Position numbers and translations under genes: made by a program. A stretch of DNA of 64,000 nt from Beijerinckiaceae bacterium (GTDB taxonomy: Bacteria; Pseudomonadota; Alphaproteobacteria; Rhizobiales; Beijerinckiaceae): assembly GCA_009773635.1 (NCBI GenBank), contig WSYC01000011.1:1-64000 (forward strand), read 5' to 3'. Shown here in pieces: positions 24,959 to 34,277 of this stretch (positions are counted from its first letter, which is position 1; each line of letters begins with the position of its first letter). The notes under the pieces were generated by a model that did no database searches, had not been told where the DNA came from, and saw nothing but the letters and a program-made list of their open reading frames with translations.

Positions 24959-27892
24959 TCAGGGATTGATGCCGATCAGCTTGCGCGTCTGCTCGATGTT
25001 GATCGACGGGCCGAAGACGTAGCCTTGCGCGAACTCGCAGCCAAGCTGGAACAGCTCGACCGTATCGGCTTCCGATTCCGCCCCTTCGGCGACGATGCTC
25101 ATGCCGAGATCATGCGCGAGGCCGACGATGGACCGCAGGATGAGCGGCCGCTTGCCGGTGTCATCGTGGCGGACGAAGCTCTGGTCGATTTTCAGCGTAT
25201 CGAACGGGAAACGCTGCAAATACGACAGCGACGAGAATCCGGTGCCGAAATCGTCGAGCGCGAGGCCCGCCCCGAGATCGCGGATTTTCTGCAGGATCTG
25301 AGCGGCGTATTCCGGGTTTTCCATCACCAGGGTTTCGGTGATTTCAAGCTTGAGCGAACCCGGTTGCACGGGGTAGCGGATCAGCACGTTCTTCACGTCG
25401 GCGAGAAGATCGTTGCGGATGAGCTGGCGGCTCGACACATTGACGGAGGCGAATATCGGCGGATCGACAACGAGGTTCTGCTGCCAGAGCAGCAATTCGC
25501 GCGCGGTTGTTTCCAGCACGAACATGCCGAGTTCGACAATGAGCCCGGTTTCCTCGGCAATCGAGATGAACTCCGACGGCGGCAGCCGGCCAAGACGCGG
25601 ATGGTTCCAGCGCACCAGCGCCTCGAAGCCCGCGATCGAGCGATCCTCCAGCCGGACGATAGGCTGGAACTGCACCTCAAGCTCCTTGCGCTCGAGCGCC
25701 TTGCGCAAGTCCGCCGCCAGCGACAGCTTGTCCTGCGGCGCAGAGCGCATCGACGCCCGGTACACCTCGATACGGTCACGTCCGGTGCGCTTGGCGTGGA
25801 TCGCGGCCAGTTCGGCGTTGCGGACGAAGGCTTCGCGATCCACCATCGTCGCATCGTCGACGAAAGCGATGCCGACCGAGCCGGTCAGGTAAATTTGCCG
25901 CTCGCCATGGGTGATCGGGGTCGAGACCGCCCGGCGCACGAGGTCCGCCAGCGCCATGATGCGTTGCGGGTCTTGCTCGGAGGCGATGACAAGGCCGAAA
26001 CTGTCACCGGTGAGGCGCGAGAGCGTATCGCCGGAGCGGACGATGCGCGCCAGCCGCCGCGCAATCGTCAACAGCACCATGTCGCCGGCATTGAAGCCGA
26101 TCTGCTCGTTGATTTGCTTGAAACGGTCGACGTCGACCACCACCAGACTCGGCTTCGGGGCCTTCGGCCCGCCGTTCTTGGTGTTGACGAGGGCCGATTC
26201 CAGCCTGTCGAGCAGCAGCCGCCGGTTTGGCAGGCCGGTCAGATGGTCGTGGATGGCGTCATGCAGCAGCCGGTCCTGCGCGAGGTGGATCGAGGTCACA
26301 TCCGAGAGTGTGCCGACAACCCGCACGACCTCGCCCTCGCGGTTGACGACCGGCCGGGCCTTGAGCCGGTACCAGACGATCGAGCCGTCACGCGCAACGA
26401 GGCGCAGGTCCTGCGCGATGCGGCCGCGCCGCTGCTCGACGAGCGCGCTCAGGATGGTGCGATACCGGTCCCGGTCGACGTGGTGGATGATGTCGAGCAA
26501 CGCCGAAGCCCGCCCCTCCAGCTCGCCGCGCTCAAGCCCCAGGTGAGCTTCCAGATCAGGGCTGACGTGGAGATGATCGTCGTTCACGTCCCAGTCGAAG
26601 ACGAGATCGCCGCCGCCAACAAAAGCCAGCGCCTTGCGCTCGGCATCCGGCACCGCTCCGGTGGCAACCGAAGAGGAGGTGAAGACATTCTGCATCACCG
26701 TAAAGCCGATCAGCAGCACGATGAGCACGAGGCCGCCGAGCAGGGCCGGGGTCGCGATATCGTTCGAGATCTGCCCGTTGACGACGAGCCCCGCCGCTGC
26801 AACCCAGATGAGCAGCATGAACCAGGTCGGCACCAGCATGGTTGCGCGGTCGTAGCGGTGCAGGGCCAGAAACACGACGAGTACGAAGCCGATCACCGCG
26901 ATCGCGGCGATGGAAATCCGCGCGATGCCCGACGCCACCGCCGGATCGATCGAGGAGAGCGCGATCAGCGCCGCCAGCAGCCCGAGCCACACGAGCGTGA
27001 TATGCGCATAGCGCGCGTGCCAGCGGTTGAGATTGAGGTAGGCGAACAGGAACACCAGCAAGGTGCCGCCGAGCACTGCTTCCGCGCCGGCGCGATAGAT
27101 GTTCTCGATCTCGGGCCGGAGCCCGAAAAACCGGCCGACAAAGCCGAAATCGATGCCGAGATAGACCAGCACCGCCCAGGCGAGCGCCGCCGAGGCCGGG
27201 AAGATCAGCGCGGCGCGCAAGGCGAGCACGATGGTGAGGAAGATCGCCAGCAACGCCGAAATCCCGGTGACGATGCCGCGATAGAGGGTCAGTGAATTCA
27301 GCTTGTCCTTGTAGGAATCCGGGTCCCACAGCGTCAGCTCCGGCAGGCGGTTGCCGCGCAACTCCGCCACGAAGGTGACGACCGAGCCGGGTTCGAGCGT
27401 GATGAGGAAGATATCGGCTTCCGCCGCTTCCTCGCGCTCGGGCTTGTAGCCATGGCTTGCGGTGATCGCCTCGATGCGCGAGGAGGCAAGATCGGGCCAG
27501 AACACGCCGGAGCCCGCGAGCTTGAAGCGCGGCGCGACCAGCATGCGCTCGATCTGCTCGTTCGATTCATTGGCGAGCGCGAAGGCGATCCAGCGCGGGC
27601 GCGAGCCCGGTTCACGCGCCTGAACCTCGATGCGGCGAACAATGCCGTTGGCGTCGCGTGCGGTCTGGATTTCGATGCGGTCATCGCGCGATTGCTGCGA
27701 TTGGGTCACCGGCAACAAGTCGATTGCATCCGCCTGCGGCACGACGCGCACCGCCTCCAGCGCCAGCGCCGGCAGGGCAGCAGCCAGTATCAGCATGGCC
27801 AGCGCCCCGAACACACGACGCAGGACCGCCGCGAAGGCGGCGGCGCCTGATGCGTCGAAAGCTCGGGTGACGGAAGACAAAGCAAAATCCAT
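24959..27892 (-). CDS. Membrane-bound PAS-GGDEF-EAL cyclic-di-GMP protein
   Basis: A 977-residue inner-membrane signalling protein. It has a signal-like N-terminus, an extracytoplasmic domain (about 50-190, 7TMR-DISMED2-like), seven membrane helices (about 200-410), a PAS domain (about 430-550), a GGDEF domain (about 555-715) and an EAL domain (about 725-970). The GGDEF active site reads TGDSF, so diguanylate cyclase activity is doubtful. The EAL domain keeps EALVRW, DDFGTGFSSLSYL, KIDQSF and AEGAE, so c-di-GMP phosphodiesterase activity is likely. The start at 27892 is chosen over the one at 27943. Confidence 0.93.
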   Translation of the reverse strand: MDFALSSVTRAFDASGAAAFAAVLRRVFGALAMLILAAALPALALEAVRVVPQADAIDLLPVTQSQQSRDDRIEIQTARDANGIVRRIEVQAREPGSRPRWIAFALANESNEQIERMLVAPRFKLAGSGVFWPDLASSRIEAITASHGYKPEREEAAEADIFLITLEPGSVVTFVAELRGNRLPELTLWDPDSYKDKLNSLTLYRGIVTGISALLAIFLTIVLALRAALIFPASAALAWAVLVYLGIDFGFVGRFFGLRPEIENIYRAGAEAVLGGTLLVFLFAYLNLNRWHARYAHITLVWLGLLAALIALSSIDPAVASGIARISIAAIAVIGFVLVVFLALHRYDRATMLVPTWFMLLIWVAAAGLVVNGQISNDIATPALLGGLVLIVLLIGFTVMQNVFTSSSVATGAVPDAERKALAFVGGGDLVFDWDVNDDHLHVSPDLEAHLGLERGELEGRASALLDIIHHVDRDRYRTILSALVEQRRGRIAQDLRLVARDGSIVWYRLKARPVVNREGEVVRVVGTLSDVTSIHLAQDRLLHDAIHDHLTGLPNRRLLLDRLESALVNTKNGGPKAPKPSLVVVDVDRFKQINEQIGFNAGDMVLLTIARRLARIVRSGDTLSRLTGDSFGLVIASEQDPQRIMALADLVRRAVSTPITHGERQIYLTGSVGIAFVDDATMVDREAFVRNAELAAIHAKRTGRDRIEVYRASMRSAPQDKLSLAADLRKALERKELEVQFQPIVRLEDRSIAGFEALVRWNHPRLGRLPPSEFISIAEETGLIVELGMFVLETTARELLLWQQNLVVDPPIFASVNVSSRQLIRNDLLADVKNVLIRYPVQPGSLKLEITETLVMENPEYAAQILQKIRDLGAGLALDDFGTGFSSLSYLQRFPFDTLKIDQSFVRHDDTGKRPLILRSIVGLAHDLGMSIVAEGAESEADTVELFQLGCEFAQGYVFGPSINIEQTRKLIGINP

Positions 27893-27961
27893 GGCTGAGC
27901 AGTAGCGGGCAGGCACGAACGGGGCAAGCTTGGAGATGTGCACCCCGTTCCCCGTCCCCGG

Positions 27962-28561
27962 CTAAAGCGGAGTGATATCAGATTTCAGAAGCGCGAACGT
28001 GATGTGATCGCGCCGGGCGCCGGCGATGGAAAGATAGCCCCGCGCGAACCCCTCACGCCGGAATCCGGCTTTTTCAAGAACCCGGATCGAAGCTGCGTTT
28101 TCCGGCAGGCACGCGGCCTCGATCCGCTCCAGCGCGAGGAGGCCGAAGGCATGGCGGCAAAGCGCCGGGACCGCCTCGGACATCAGGCCCTGACCAGCGT
28201 AAGGCGCGCCCATCCAGTAGCCGAGCGAGGCGCTCATCGCTGCGCGGCGGCGGATATTCGCCAGCGTCAGCCCGCCCAGGATGGTGCCGTTGGCCCTCTC
28301 GACGAGAAAGAACGGGTAGGCGCTGTCCGCCCGCATTTCGTGCTCGTAGCGGTCCATTCGGCGGTTGAAGGCCGCTTTTGTCAAATCATCGACGGGCCAG
28401 ACCGGCTCCCAGGGCTGCAAAAAGGCGCGGGATCGCTCGCGGATATCCGCCCAGGCGGCGAAATCATCGCGCCGTGGAAAGCGCAGGCGCAGCGCGCCGA
28501 CGTCGCAGATCAGCATCTCCGGGCGGAGGCCGCTTGAAAAGGCTGAGAACAGCCGCAACAC
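27962..28561 (-). CDS. GNAT family N-acetyltransferase (RimJ/RimL-like)
   Basis: A 199-residue acetyltransferase of the RimJ/RimL subgroup, which acetylates N-terminal Ser/Ala or other amines using acetyl-CoA. The acetyl-CoA-binding region is 'LGYWMGAPYAGQGLMSEAVPALCRHAFG' (near residues 112-140) and 'LPENAASIRVLEKAGFRREG' follows as usual in the family. The start lies 3 bases after the thrC stop, so it is probably in the thrC transcription unit. The internal Met16 is a possible alternative start. Confidence 0.88.
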   Translation of the reverse strand: MLRLFSAFSSGLRPEMLICDVGALRLRFPRRDDFAAWADIRERSRAFLQPWEPVWPVDDLTKAAFNRRMDRYEHEMRADSAYPFFLVERANGTILGGLTLANIRRRAAMSASLGYWMGAPYAGQGLMSEAVPALCRHAFGLLALERIEAACLPENAASIRVLEKAGFRREGFARGYLSIAGARRDHITFALLKSDITPL

Positions 28562-28564
28562 GGC

Positions 28565-29995
28565 TCAGACACCCTTGTTGGGGAAGGATTTGCCGACGGG
28601 TGATGTGCCAGCATGCGCGCGGATGTAGGTTTCGAGCGCTTCAAGGTCGTTGGCGACAGGCTCCATGCGCTCCTTGTCGGTCATCAGATGCGCAAGCCGT
28701 GCCGGCAGCGGCGCCTTGATGCCGGCGATGTCGCGCATGGCATCGGGGAATTTCGCCGGGGCTGCCGTTGCCAGCACGACGACCGGCAGGGCCGGATCAA
28801 GCCCCGCCTTTTCAGCCGCGACAATCCCCGTCGCGGTGTGCGGATCGGGCGTGTAGGCCGCGCGTTCCCGCGTCTGCCGGATCGCGTCGCCGACCTCGAT
28901 TTCACTGGCGCGATAGGCGCGGAATTCGGCACGAATGGCGTCGAGCACTTTTTGTGGCAGCGTGAACGCGCCGGACTGCTTGAGCCCCGCCATCATCCGC
29001 TGGACAGCCCCGGCATCACGGCCGGACGCCTCGAACAGCAACCGCTCGAAATTCGAGGAAATCTGGATATCCATCGAGGGCGAGGAGGTCGCCTCCACCC
29101 CCGCCATCTCATAGCGGCCGGTGGCCAGCGTGCGGGCGAGAATGTCGTTCGAGTTGGTCGCGATCACCAGTGTCTCGATCGGAAGGCCCATCTTCTTGGC
29201 GACATAGCCGGCGAAAATATCCCCGAAATTCCCGGTAGGAACCGAGAAGGCGATCTTGCGATGCGGCGCGCCCAGCGCGACGGCCGCGACGAAATAATAC
29301 GTCACCTGCGCAACAATCCGGGCCCAGTTGATCGAATTGACGCCGGAAAGGCGCATCTCGTCGCGGAAGGAAAGGTGGTTGAAGAGGCCCTTCACGAGGT
29401 TCTGGCAATCGTCGAACGTGCCGGGAATGGTGATGGCATGGATGTGCTTCTCGGTTGGTGTCGTCATCATCCGGCGTTGCACGTCGGAAACGCGGCCTTC
29501 CGGGAAGAGGATGAAGACATCCGAACGCTTCGACGCGCGAAAAGCCTCGATGGCCGCGCCGCCGGTATCGCCCGAAGTGGCACCGACGATGGTCGCGCGC
29601 GCGCCCTTGCGCTCCAGCGCGTGGTCCATCAGCCGCGCGAGCAGCTGCATCGCGACGTCCTTGAACGCGAGCGTCGGGCCGTGGAACAGTTCCAGTACGA
29701 AGCGGTTCGGCCCAATCTGCTGCAAGGGCGTCACGGCATCGTGCGCGAAGCTGGCGTAGGCTGCTTTCGTCGCCTCGGCGAGAACGGCATCAGGGATTGC
29801 GCCGCCGGTGAAGCGGCGGATCACATCGAAGGCAACCGCGTGAAACGGCTGGCCGGCATAGGCGGCGATCTCGGCCGCACTGATCTGAGGCCAGCTTTCC
29901 GGCAGATAAAGCCCCCCGTCGCGGGCAAGGCCGGCGAGCAGGCAATCGGCGAAATCGAGGGTTGGGGCCTCGCCCCTTGTCGAGATGTAACGCAT
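28565..29995 (-). CDS. thrC: Threonine synthase
   Basis: ThrC converts O-phosphohomoserine to threonine with pyridoxal phosphate. The 476-residue length fits the long (type 1) form. The N-terminus MRYISTRGEAPTLDF is characteristic. 'GPTLAFKDVAMQLL' holds the PLP lysine (near residue 110), and 'ATSGDTGGAAIEAF' and 'VPTGNFGDIFAGYVAKKMGLP' bind the cofactor phosphate. The start at 29995 is used because the in-frame extension to 30109 is not family-like. It follows SURF1 by 32 bases, and its partner thrB is at 21 kb. Confidence 0.96.
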   Translation of the reverse strand: MRYISTRGEAPTLDFADCLLAGLARDGGLYLPESWPQISAAEIAAYAGQPFHAVAFDVIRRFTGGAIPDAVLAEATKAAYASFAHDAVTPLQQIGPNRFVLELFHGPTLAFKDVAMQLLARLMDHALERKGARATIVGATSGDTGGAAIEAFRASKRSDVFILFPEGRVSDVQRRMMTTPTEKHIHAITIPGTFDDCQNLVKGLFNHLSFRDEMRLSGVNSINWARIVAQVTYYFVAAVALGAPHRKIAFSVPTGNFGDIFAGYVAKKMGLPIETLVIATNSNDILARTLATGRYEMAGVEATSSPSMDIQISSNFERLLFEASGRDAGAVQRMMAGLKQSGAFTLPQKVLDAIRAEFRAYRASEIEVGDAIRQTRERAAYTPDPHTATGIVAAEKAGLDPALPVVVLATAAPAKFPDAMRDIAGIKAPLPARLAHLMTDKERMEPVANDLEALETYIRAHAGTSPVGKSFPNKGV

Positions 29996-30027
29996 CGTTT
30001 GTTCGATACCCAATTCTGTCCGGCTTG

Positions 30028-30819
30028 TCAGCGCGGTGCGGCGTCTCTTTTCCGCCGTGTGACGAGAAAAACACCCATGATCACGACATTGGTCAGCGCC
30101 AACGCCCACCAGGTCAATGCGTATTCAAAGTGATTGTTCTGGATCGTCTTCAGGAAATCCCGGACCTCGATGCCAAAAGGCGGTGCAGCCTCCTTGGGAT
30201 CGGCCTGCCGGTCGATGAACCGGGCGTAGCGGGCGGGCGCTGGCTGATCTGCGCCGAACAACCCGGCTGCAACGGCCATTTCCTCGATGGTGCGGAAGAA
30301 ATACACCCCGCGCGCAGGGTCATTTCCCGGCTGGAGGAAGCTCGCCTTCTCGCTGGGCCGGAGAAAACCCGTCAGGGTCACCGGCTCGTCCGGGCGTTCG
30401 AAGGCGGGAATTTTGCCGTCGGGCGGGGTCGGCACGAAGCCGCGGTTGACATAGACGGTCGTCAGGACACAGCGCTCATCCGCCGCGCAATTGCGCGTGA
30501 CAAACGGCGTCATCACGACAACGCCGAAGCTTCCTGCCGGCGGTGCCCGGCCCTCGGCATCCCGCGCACCCGGCTTGGGGTCGGGGCGGGACGAGCGGAC
30601 ATAGGCGGTCCTGTCGTGGAGATAGCGGCCAGTGAGGACAACACGGTCCCAGAGTTTCGCCTCCGCGAGTTGCCTTGGTGCCTTCTGCGCTGCCTCCGCG
30701 ATTGCGGCAATGAACGCGTGTTTCTCCGCCCGGCGGTTCCACTGCCAGAACCCGAGGCCGGCCTGAAACAGCGTGATGGCGGCAATGAAGCCGATGAAGG
30801 CCTTTGTCTTGAGCGACAT
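30028..30819 (-). CDS. SURF1 family cytochrome oxidase assembly protein
   Basis: A 263-residue SURF1-family protein that helps insert heme a into cytochrome c oxidase. Two membrane helices flank a periplasmic domain: one at residues 5-25 (KTKAFIGFIAAITLFQAGLGFWQW) and one near the C-terminus (FEYALTWWALALTNVVIMGVFLV). Conserved 'VYVNRGFVP' and 'YFFRTIEEMA' are visible. It lies 16 bases after DUF983 and just beyond the cox genes, a context that supports an oxidase role. Start chosen at MSLKTK. Confidence 0.9.
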   Translation of the reverse strand: MSLKTKAFIGFIAAITLFQAGLGFWQWNRRAEKHAFIAAIAEAAQKAPRQLAEAKLWDRVVLTGRYLHDRTAYVRSSRPDPKPGARDAEGRAPPAGSFGVVVMTPFVTRNCAADERCVLTTVYVNRGFVPTPPDGKIPAFERPDEPVTLTGFLRPSEKASFLQPGNDPARGVYFFRTIEEMAVAAGLFGADQPAPARYARFIDRQADPKEAAPPFGIEVRDFLKTIQNNHFEYALTWWALALTNVVIMGVFLVTRRKRDAAPR

Positions 30820-30835
30820 GCCTGCTTCCAAACTC

Positions 30836-31219
30836 TCAGTGCCGGCTCTGCTCGGCCTTGTTGCGATATTGCAGCCCGATCATCACCCCCTTGAGCGGCC
30901 GGAGCATGCCGAGGCAGACGATCAATGTGAGCGGCAGGAAGATCACGAGGTGTACCCAGATCGGCGGCTCGTAGTTCACCTCGGTCCAGAGCAGCAGGCC
31001 GACGATGATGAACCCGGCGATCAGGATCACGAAGACGGCAGGGCCATCCCCGGAATCGGCGAATTTGTAGTCGAGCCCGCACGCACGGCACGAGGGGGCG
31101 GTGGTCAGGAAGCCGTCGAACAGCTTGCCTTCGCCGCAGCGCGGACAACGGCCGGACAGTCCGGCGGACACGGCATCCGCCTCCGGGCCGTCATAGGGCC
31201 TGTCATTGTCGTTGCTCAT
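30836..31219 (-). CDS. DUF983 family membrane protein
   Basis: A 127-residue protein of the DUF983 family, usually encoded next to cytochrome c oxidase assembly genes. A CPRCGEGKLFDGF...CRACG zinc-ribbon-like motif (residues ~25-47) is followed by two membrane helices (about 56-75 and 84-104). Its exact role is unknown. It lies downstream of an intrinsic terminator that follows ctaE and 16 bases upstream of SURF1, so it may begin a second transcription unit with SURF1 and thrC. Confidence 0.85.
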   Translation of the reverse strand: MSNDNDRPYDGPEADAVSAGLSGRCPRCGEGKLFDGFLTTAPSCRACGLDYKFADSGDGPAVFVILIAGFIIVGLLLWTEVNYEPPIWVHLVIFLPLTLIVCLGMLRPLKGVMIGLQYRNKAEQSRH

Positions 31220-31255
31220 GCGCGCCTCCCGAGGGAACACAACAGGGATCGAAAC

Positions 31256-31281
31256 GAAAAAGGGCGGCAAACGCCGCCCTT
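31256..31281 (-). terminator. Intrinsic terminator after ctaE
   Basis: On the minus strand a perfect 9-bp stem (AAGGGCGGC / GCCGCCCTT, loop GTTT) is followed by TTTTTC. It lies 20 bases beyond the ctaE stop codon and separates the structural cox genes from DUF983-SURF1-thrC. Confidence 0.85.
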
Positions 31282-31301
31282 GATCATACCGCTGGTGGCA
31301 T

Positions 31302-32168
31302 TCAGTGGCCTGCGACTGCCGCGGCGCCCCAGTTGGAGCCCCAGACGTAGATCGCGGCAAAGAGGAAGAGCCAGACCACGTCAACGAAGTGCCAGTACCA
31401 GGCCGCGAACTCGAAACCGAGATGCTGCTTGGGCGTAAAGTGGCCCTTGTAGGCGCGGATCAGGCAGATCGCGAGGAAGATCGTGCCCACGAGAACGTGG
31501 AAGCCGTGGAACCCCGTCGCCATGAAGAAGGTCGCGCCATAGATATGGCCCGAGAACTTGAAGGCCGCATGGCTATATTCATAGGCCTGCACGCAGGTGA
31601 ACAGCGCACCGAGCAGAACCGTGATCCAGAGCGCCTTCTTCACGCCGTCGCGGTCATCGTGCAGCAGGGCATGGTGCGCCCAGGTGACCGTGGTACCCGA
31701 AGTCAAGAGGATCAGTGTGTTGAAGAGCGGCAGGTCCCAGGGGTTGAACACCGCGATACCCTTCGGGGGCCAATGGCCGCCGGTGAGTTCGGTGCGCGAG
31801 TACTGGATCGCCTCGTTGGCGTAAAAGGCCGCGTCGAAATAGGCCCAGAACCACGCGACGAAGAACATCACTTCCGAGGCAATGAACAGGATCATGCCGT
31901 AGCGGTGATGCATCTGCACTACGCGGGTGTGGTCGCCCGCATGGGCTTCCTTGATCACATCGCTCCACCAGGCGAACATGGTGTAGAGCACGCCGATGAG
32001 GCCGGCCCAGAACAGCGCGCCGCCGAGCGGCAGGCCGCCAAGCGTCATCTTCTTCATCCACATCACCGCGCCGACGGCCATGACGAAGGCCGAGAGCGAG
32101 CCGATGAACGGCCAGGGGCTCAGGGGCAGGATGTGGTAATCGTGGTTCTTGGCGTGTGCATCGGCCAT
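31302..32168 (-). CDS. ctaE: Cytochrome c oxidase subunit III
   Basis: Subunit III of the aa3-type cytochrome c oxidase, a seven-helix inner-membrane protein (288 residues). Family features include '[15 protein letters not shown]' at the start, '[27 protein letters not shown]' with the conserved Glu, '[10 protein letters not shown]', and '[22 protein letters not shown]' at the end. The start is the first Met, preceded by a normal gap of ~95 bases after ctaG. It is the last structural gene of the cox operon and is followed by a terminator. Confidence 0.96.
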   Translation of the reverse strand: MADAHAKNHDYHILPLSPWPFIGSLSAFVMAVGAVMWMKKMTLGGLPLGGALFWAGLIGVLYTMFAWWSDVIKEAHAGDHTRVVQMHHRYGMILFIASEVMFFVAWFWAYFDAAFYANEAIQYSRTELTGGHWPPKGIAVFNPWDLPLFNTLILLTSGTTVTWAHHALLHDDRDGVKKALWITVLLGALFTCVQAYEYSHAAFKFSGHIYGATFFMATGFHGFHVLVGTIFLAICLIRAYKGHFTPKQHLGFEFAAWYWHFVDVVWLFLFAAIYVWGSNWGAAAVAGH

Positions 32169-32263
32169 GGTATGGGCCCCTCTATTTTCAGGTCGTCTTG
32201 TTTAGATCGTTGTGCGTTTTGGGCGTCTGGTCTCGGGTTCGTCTGTTCTACAGTAAGGTCTGC

Positions 32264-32920
32264 CTATTTCGAAACGGTTCCGCCTGCAGATACGCGCGGG
32301 CCGGTCAACTGACCGGCATCGGCCAGTGGCTTTGCCGCGCTTTTTGCCGGGAAAAACGTGTAGGACAAGGTGATCGTATGGATGTGATCGAGTTCCCGGA
32401 CCTTGGTGATATCGGGATCAATGAAGAACACGACTTCCTCGGTCCGCGACTGGCCCGCGCCGAGCGTCTGCTCCGTGAAGCAGAAGCACGCGATCTTGTT
32501 GAAATAGCCGCCGGTCTGTTCGGGTGTCACGTTGTAGCTGGCAATACCGGTTGTCGGCTCGGCGCGCGGGTTGCGCAAGGTGTAGGCGACGGTCTTGACC
32601 TCACCGGCGCGGATGCTGATCTCGCTCGTTTCCGCCTCGAAGCGCCAGCCGAGGCCGGCGGCGACATTCGCGTCGAAGCGGATCGTGAAAACCCGGTCGG
32701 AGATGCGGTCCGGCGCGCGGCTCGCGACCATCGGCGTGCCGCCGTAGCCCGTCGTGCGGCAGAAGAGGTCGTAGAGCGGCACGGCAGCATAGGATGCGCC
32801 GAGCATGAACAGGAAACCGGCGACGACATACCCTGCGACGCGGATGTTGCGCGCGTCATCCACCACAACCGGCGCTGGTGCTTCGACCTTCGGCATCTGA
32901 GAGCGGGAGGCGTTGCTCAT
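32264..32920 (-). CDS. ctaG: Cytochrome c oxidase assembly protein CtaG/Cox11
   Basis: CtaG (Cox11) delivers copper to the CuB site of subunit I. The 218-residue protein has one N-terminal membrane helix (about 28-48, VAGYVVAGFLFMLGASYAAVPLYDLFC) with the conserved Tyr-Asp-Leu-Phe-Cys sequence. The copper-binding CFCFTEQ motif (near residue 147) and 'VVFFIDPDI' are present. It lies 7 bases after the small membrane protein gene in the cox operon. Confidence 0.95.
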   Translation of the reverse strand: MSNASRSQMPKVEAPAPVVVDDARNIRVAGYVVAGFLFMLGASYAAVPLYDLFCRTTGYGGTPMVASRAPDRISDRVFTIRFDANVAAGLGWRFEAETSEISIRAGEVKTVAYTLRNPRAEPTTGIASYNVTPEQTGGYFNKIACFCFTEQTLGAGQSRTEEVVFFIDPDITKVRELDHIHTITLSYTFFPAKSAAKPLADAGQLTGPRVSAGGTVSK

Positions 32921-32927
32921 CGGCGGC

Positions 32928-33212
32928 TCACAGCGGTCGCTTCATGATCGCCGGGCCCATCTTGAACACGGTGATCAGGTAAAAAACGATGCACAGCCCG
33001 GCGATCGCATAGCCGATCGCGCGGTTGCGCTTGCTCTGGCGTGCCTTTTCCGCGTCGGTCAGCCGCACGCCATCCAAATTTGAATCATTTGCCAGTTTCG
33101 GATCACTTGCCAGTTTCGGATCACTTGCCAGTTTCGGATCACTTGCCAGTTTCGGATCACTTGCCAGTTTCGGACCACTCGCCAGTTTTGGATCATCCGG
33201 CAGGGCGCTCAT
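32928..33212 (-). CDS. Small membrane protein of the cox operon with DPKLAS repeats (CoxF-like)
   Basis: A 94-residue protein in the position usually taken by a short single-helix cox-operon protein (CoxF/'cytochrome oxidase assembly' protein). The second half is conventional: '[37 protein letters not shown]', one membrane helix. The first half is unusual, with about six tandem (D)PKLAS units at residues 7-42. Its ATG overlaps the ctaB stop codon by four bases. The start at 33212 is clear from that overlap; the longer frame to 33332 runs antiparallel-free inside ctaB and is not credible. Confidence 0.8.
   Translation of the reverse strand: MSALPDDPKLASGPKLASDPKLASDPKLASDPKLASDPKLANDSNLDGVRLTDAEKARQSKRNRAIGYAIAGLCIVFYLITVFKMGPAIMKRPL
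33085..33192 (-). repeat. 18-bp tandem repeat (6 units) in the cox small protein gene
   Basis: Six 18-bp units, plus-strand form TCACTTGCCAGTTTCGGA; four central units are identical and the outer two differ at two or three bases. They encode the (D)PKLAS hexapeptides of the N-terminal part. Confidence 0.95.
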
Positions 33213-34165
33213 GCGAAAACCCCCTTCAAACCGGCGAGCAGGGGGCTCAATCGCGTGACCGACCACTCGATCAAGAGCGCCGAAAACAGCGCGAAAAGAT
33301 AGGCGATCGAACCACCGAACATGCGCCAGCACGCCTTGCGGAAGCGGTCATCGGCCTTGGCTCGGTAGATGTCGAGAGCCCAGTAAAGCATCGCCAGACC
33401 GCCGGCACCGGCCACTGCCGCGTAGAGCATGCCGCCAAACCCGAACCAGACCGGCAGGAGACCGACCGGCACCACAATGAGCGTGTAGACGAGGATTTGC
33501 AGCCGCGTATGGGCTTCACCGGCGACATTCGGCAACATCGGAATGCCGGCGCGGCCGTAATCCTCGGATTTCACCAGCGCCAGCGCCCAGAAATGCGGCG
33601 GGGTCCACAGGAAGATGATCGCGAACAGGATAATCGGTTCGATGGCGACGCCGCCGGTCACGGCTGCCCAGCCGACAACCGGGGGCAGGGCACCCGCGGC
33701 ACCGCCGATAACGATGTTCTGCGTCGTGCGGCGCTTGAGGCCCATGGTGTAGACAACGACGTAGAAGAAAATCGTGAAGGCGAGGAGGCCCGCCGCGACC
33801 CAGTTGGTCGCGAGCCCCAGCACCATTACCGAGAATACCGAGAGGAACATTCCGAACGAGAGCGCTTCACCTTCGGTGACACGGCCGCCGGGAATGGGGC
33901 GGTTCGCCGTGCGCTTCATGATCGCGTCGATATCGGCATCATACCACATGTTGAGCGCGCCCGAGGCTCCAGCGCCGATCGCGATCGCAAAGATGGCGAT
34001 CGCCCCGATCACCGGGTGAATGGAGCCCGGCGCGAGCACCAGCCCGACCAGTGCCGTGAACACGACAAGGCTCATCACGCGCGGCTTCAGCAGCGCGATG
34101 AAATCTTCCGGATCGGCATTCGAGATCAGAGTCTCGCGCCGAAGCTCGGCACCCAGTTCACTCAC
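33209..34165 (-). CDS. ctaB: Protoheme IX farnesyltransferase (heme O synthase)
   Basis: CtaB (CyoE) farnesylates heme b to heme o, the precursor of heme a, in the inner membrane. The 318-residue UbiA-superfamily protein has about eight or nine helices and the motif '[21 protein letters not shown]' near residue 71, with the Asp-rich diphosphate-binding site; a second polar loop carries '[11 protein letters not shown]'. The start [22 protein letters not shown] matches the family. It lies between ctaD and the small membrane protein gene, which overlaps its stop. Confidence 0.96.
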   Translation of the reverse strand: MSELGAELRRETLISNADPEDFIALLKPRVMSLVVFTALVGLVLAPGSIHPVIGAIAIFAIAIGAGASGALNMWYDADIDAIMKRTANRPIPGGRVTEGEALSFGMFLSVFSVMVLGLATNWVAAGLLAFTIFFYVVVYTMGLKRRTTQNIVIGGAAGALPPVVGWAAVTGGVAIEPIILFAIIFLWTPPHFWALALVKSEDYGRAGIPMLPNVAGEAHTRLQILVYTLIVVPVGLLPVWFGFGGMLYAAVAGAGGLAMLYWALDIYRAKADDRFRKACWRMFGGSIAYLFALFSALLIEWSVTRLSPLLAGLKGVFA

Positions 34166-34239
34166 CTTGCAAGGCCCTGCCTTTGAAAATACGCGATGGT
34201 CACCATCGGGAAAGCGCGAACCTGTCGCGCCTTGCCGAT

Positions 34240-34273
34240 AGCCCGGGCACCCCCTTTGGGGATGCCCGGATAT
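34240..34273. promoter_or_regulatory. Hairpin between ctaD and ctaB
   Basis: A stem-loop with arms near CCGGGCA-CCCC and GGGGATGCCCGG lies just after the ctaD stop codon in the 112-base gap before ctaB. There is no T tract, so it is more likely an mRNA-stabilising structure or a weak attenuator than a full terminator. Confidence 0.5.
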
Positions 34274-34277
34274 CGTG

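Noticed and set aside
25025-27295. 756-residue open frame on the plus strand opposite the GGDEF/EAL gene
   Set aside because: It is an antisense shadow of the well-supported c-di-GMP gene, very rich in Arg/Asp/Gln with no family resemblance. Long antisense frames are common in GC-rich genomes.
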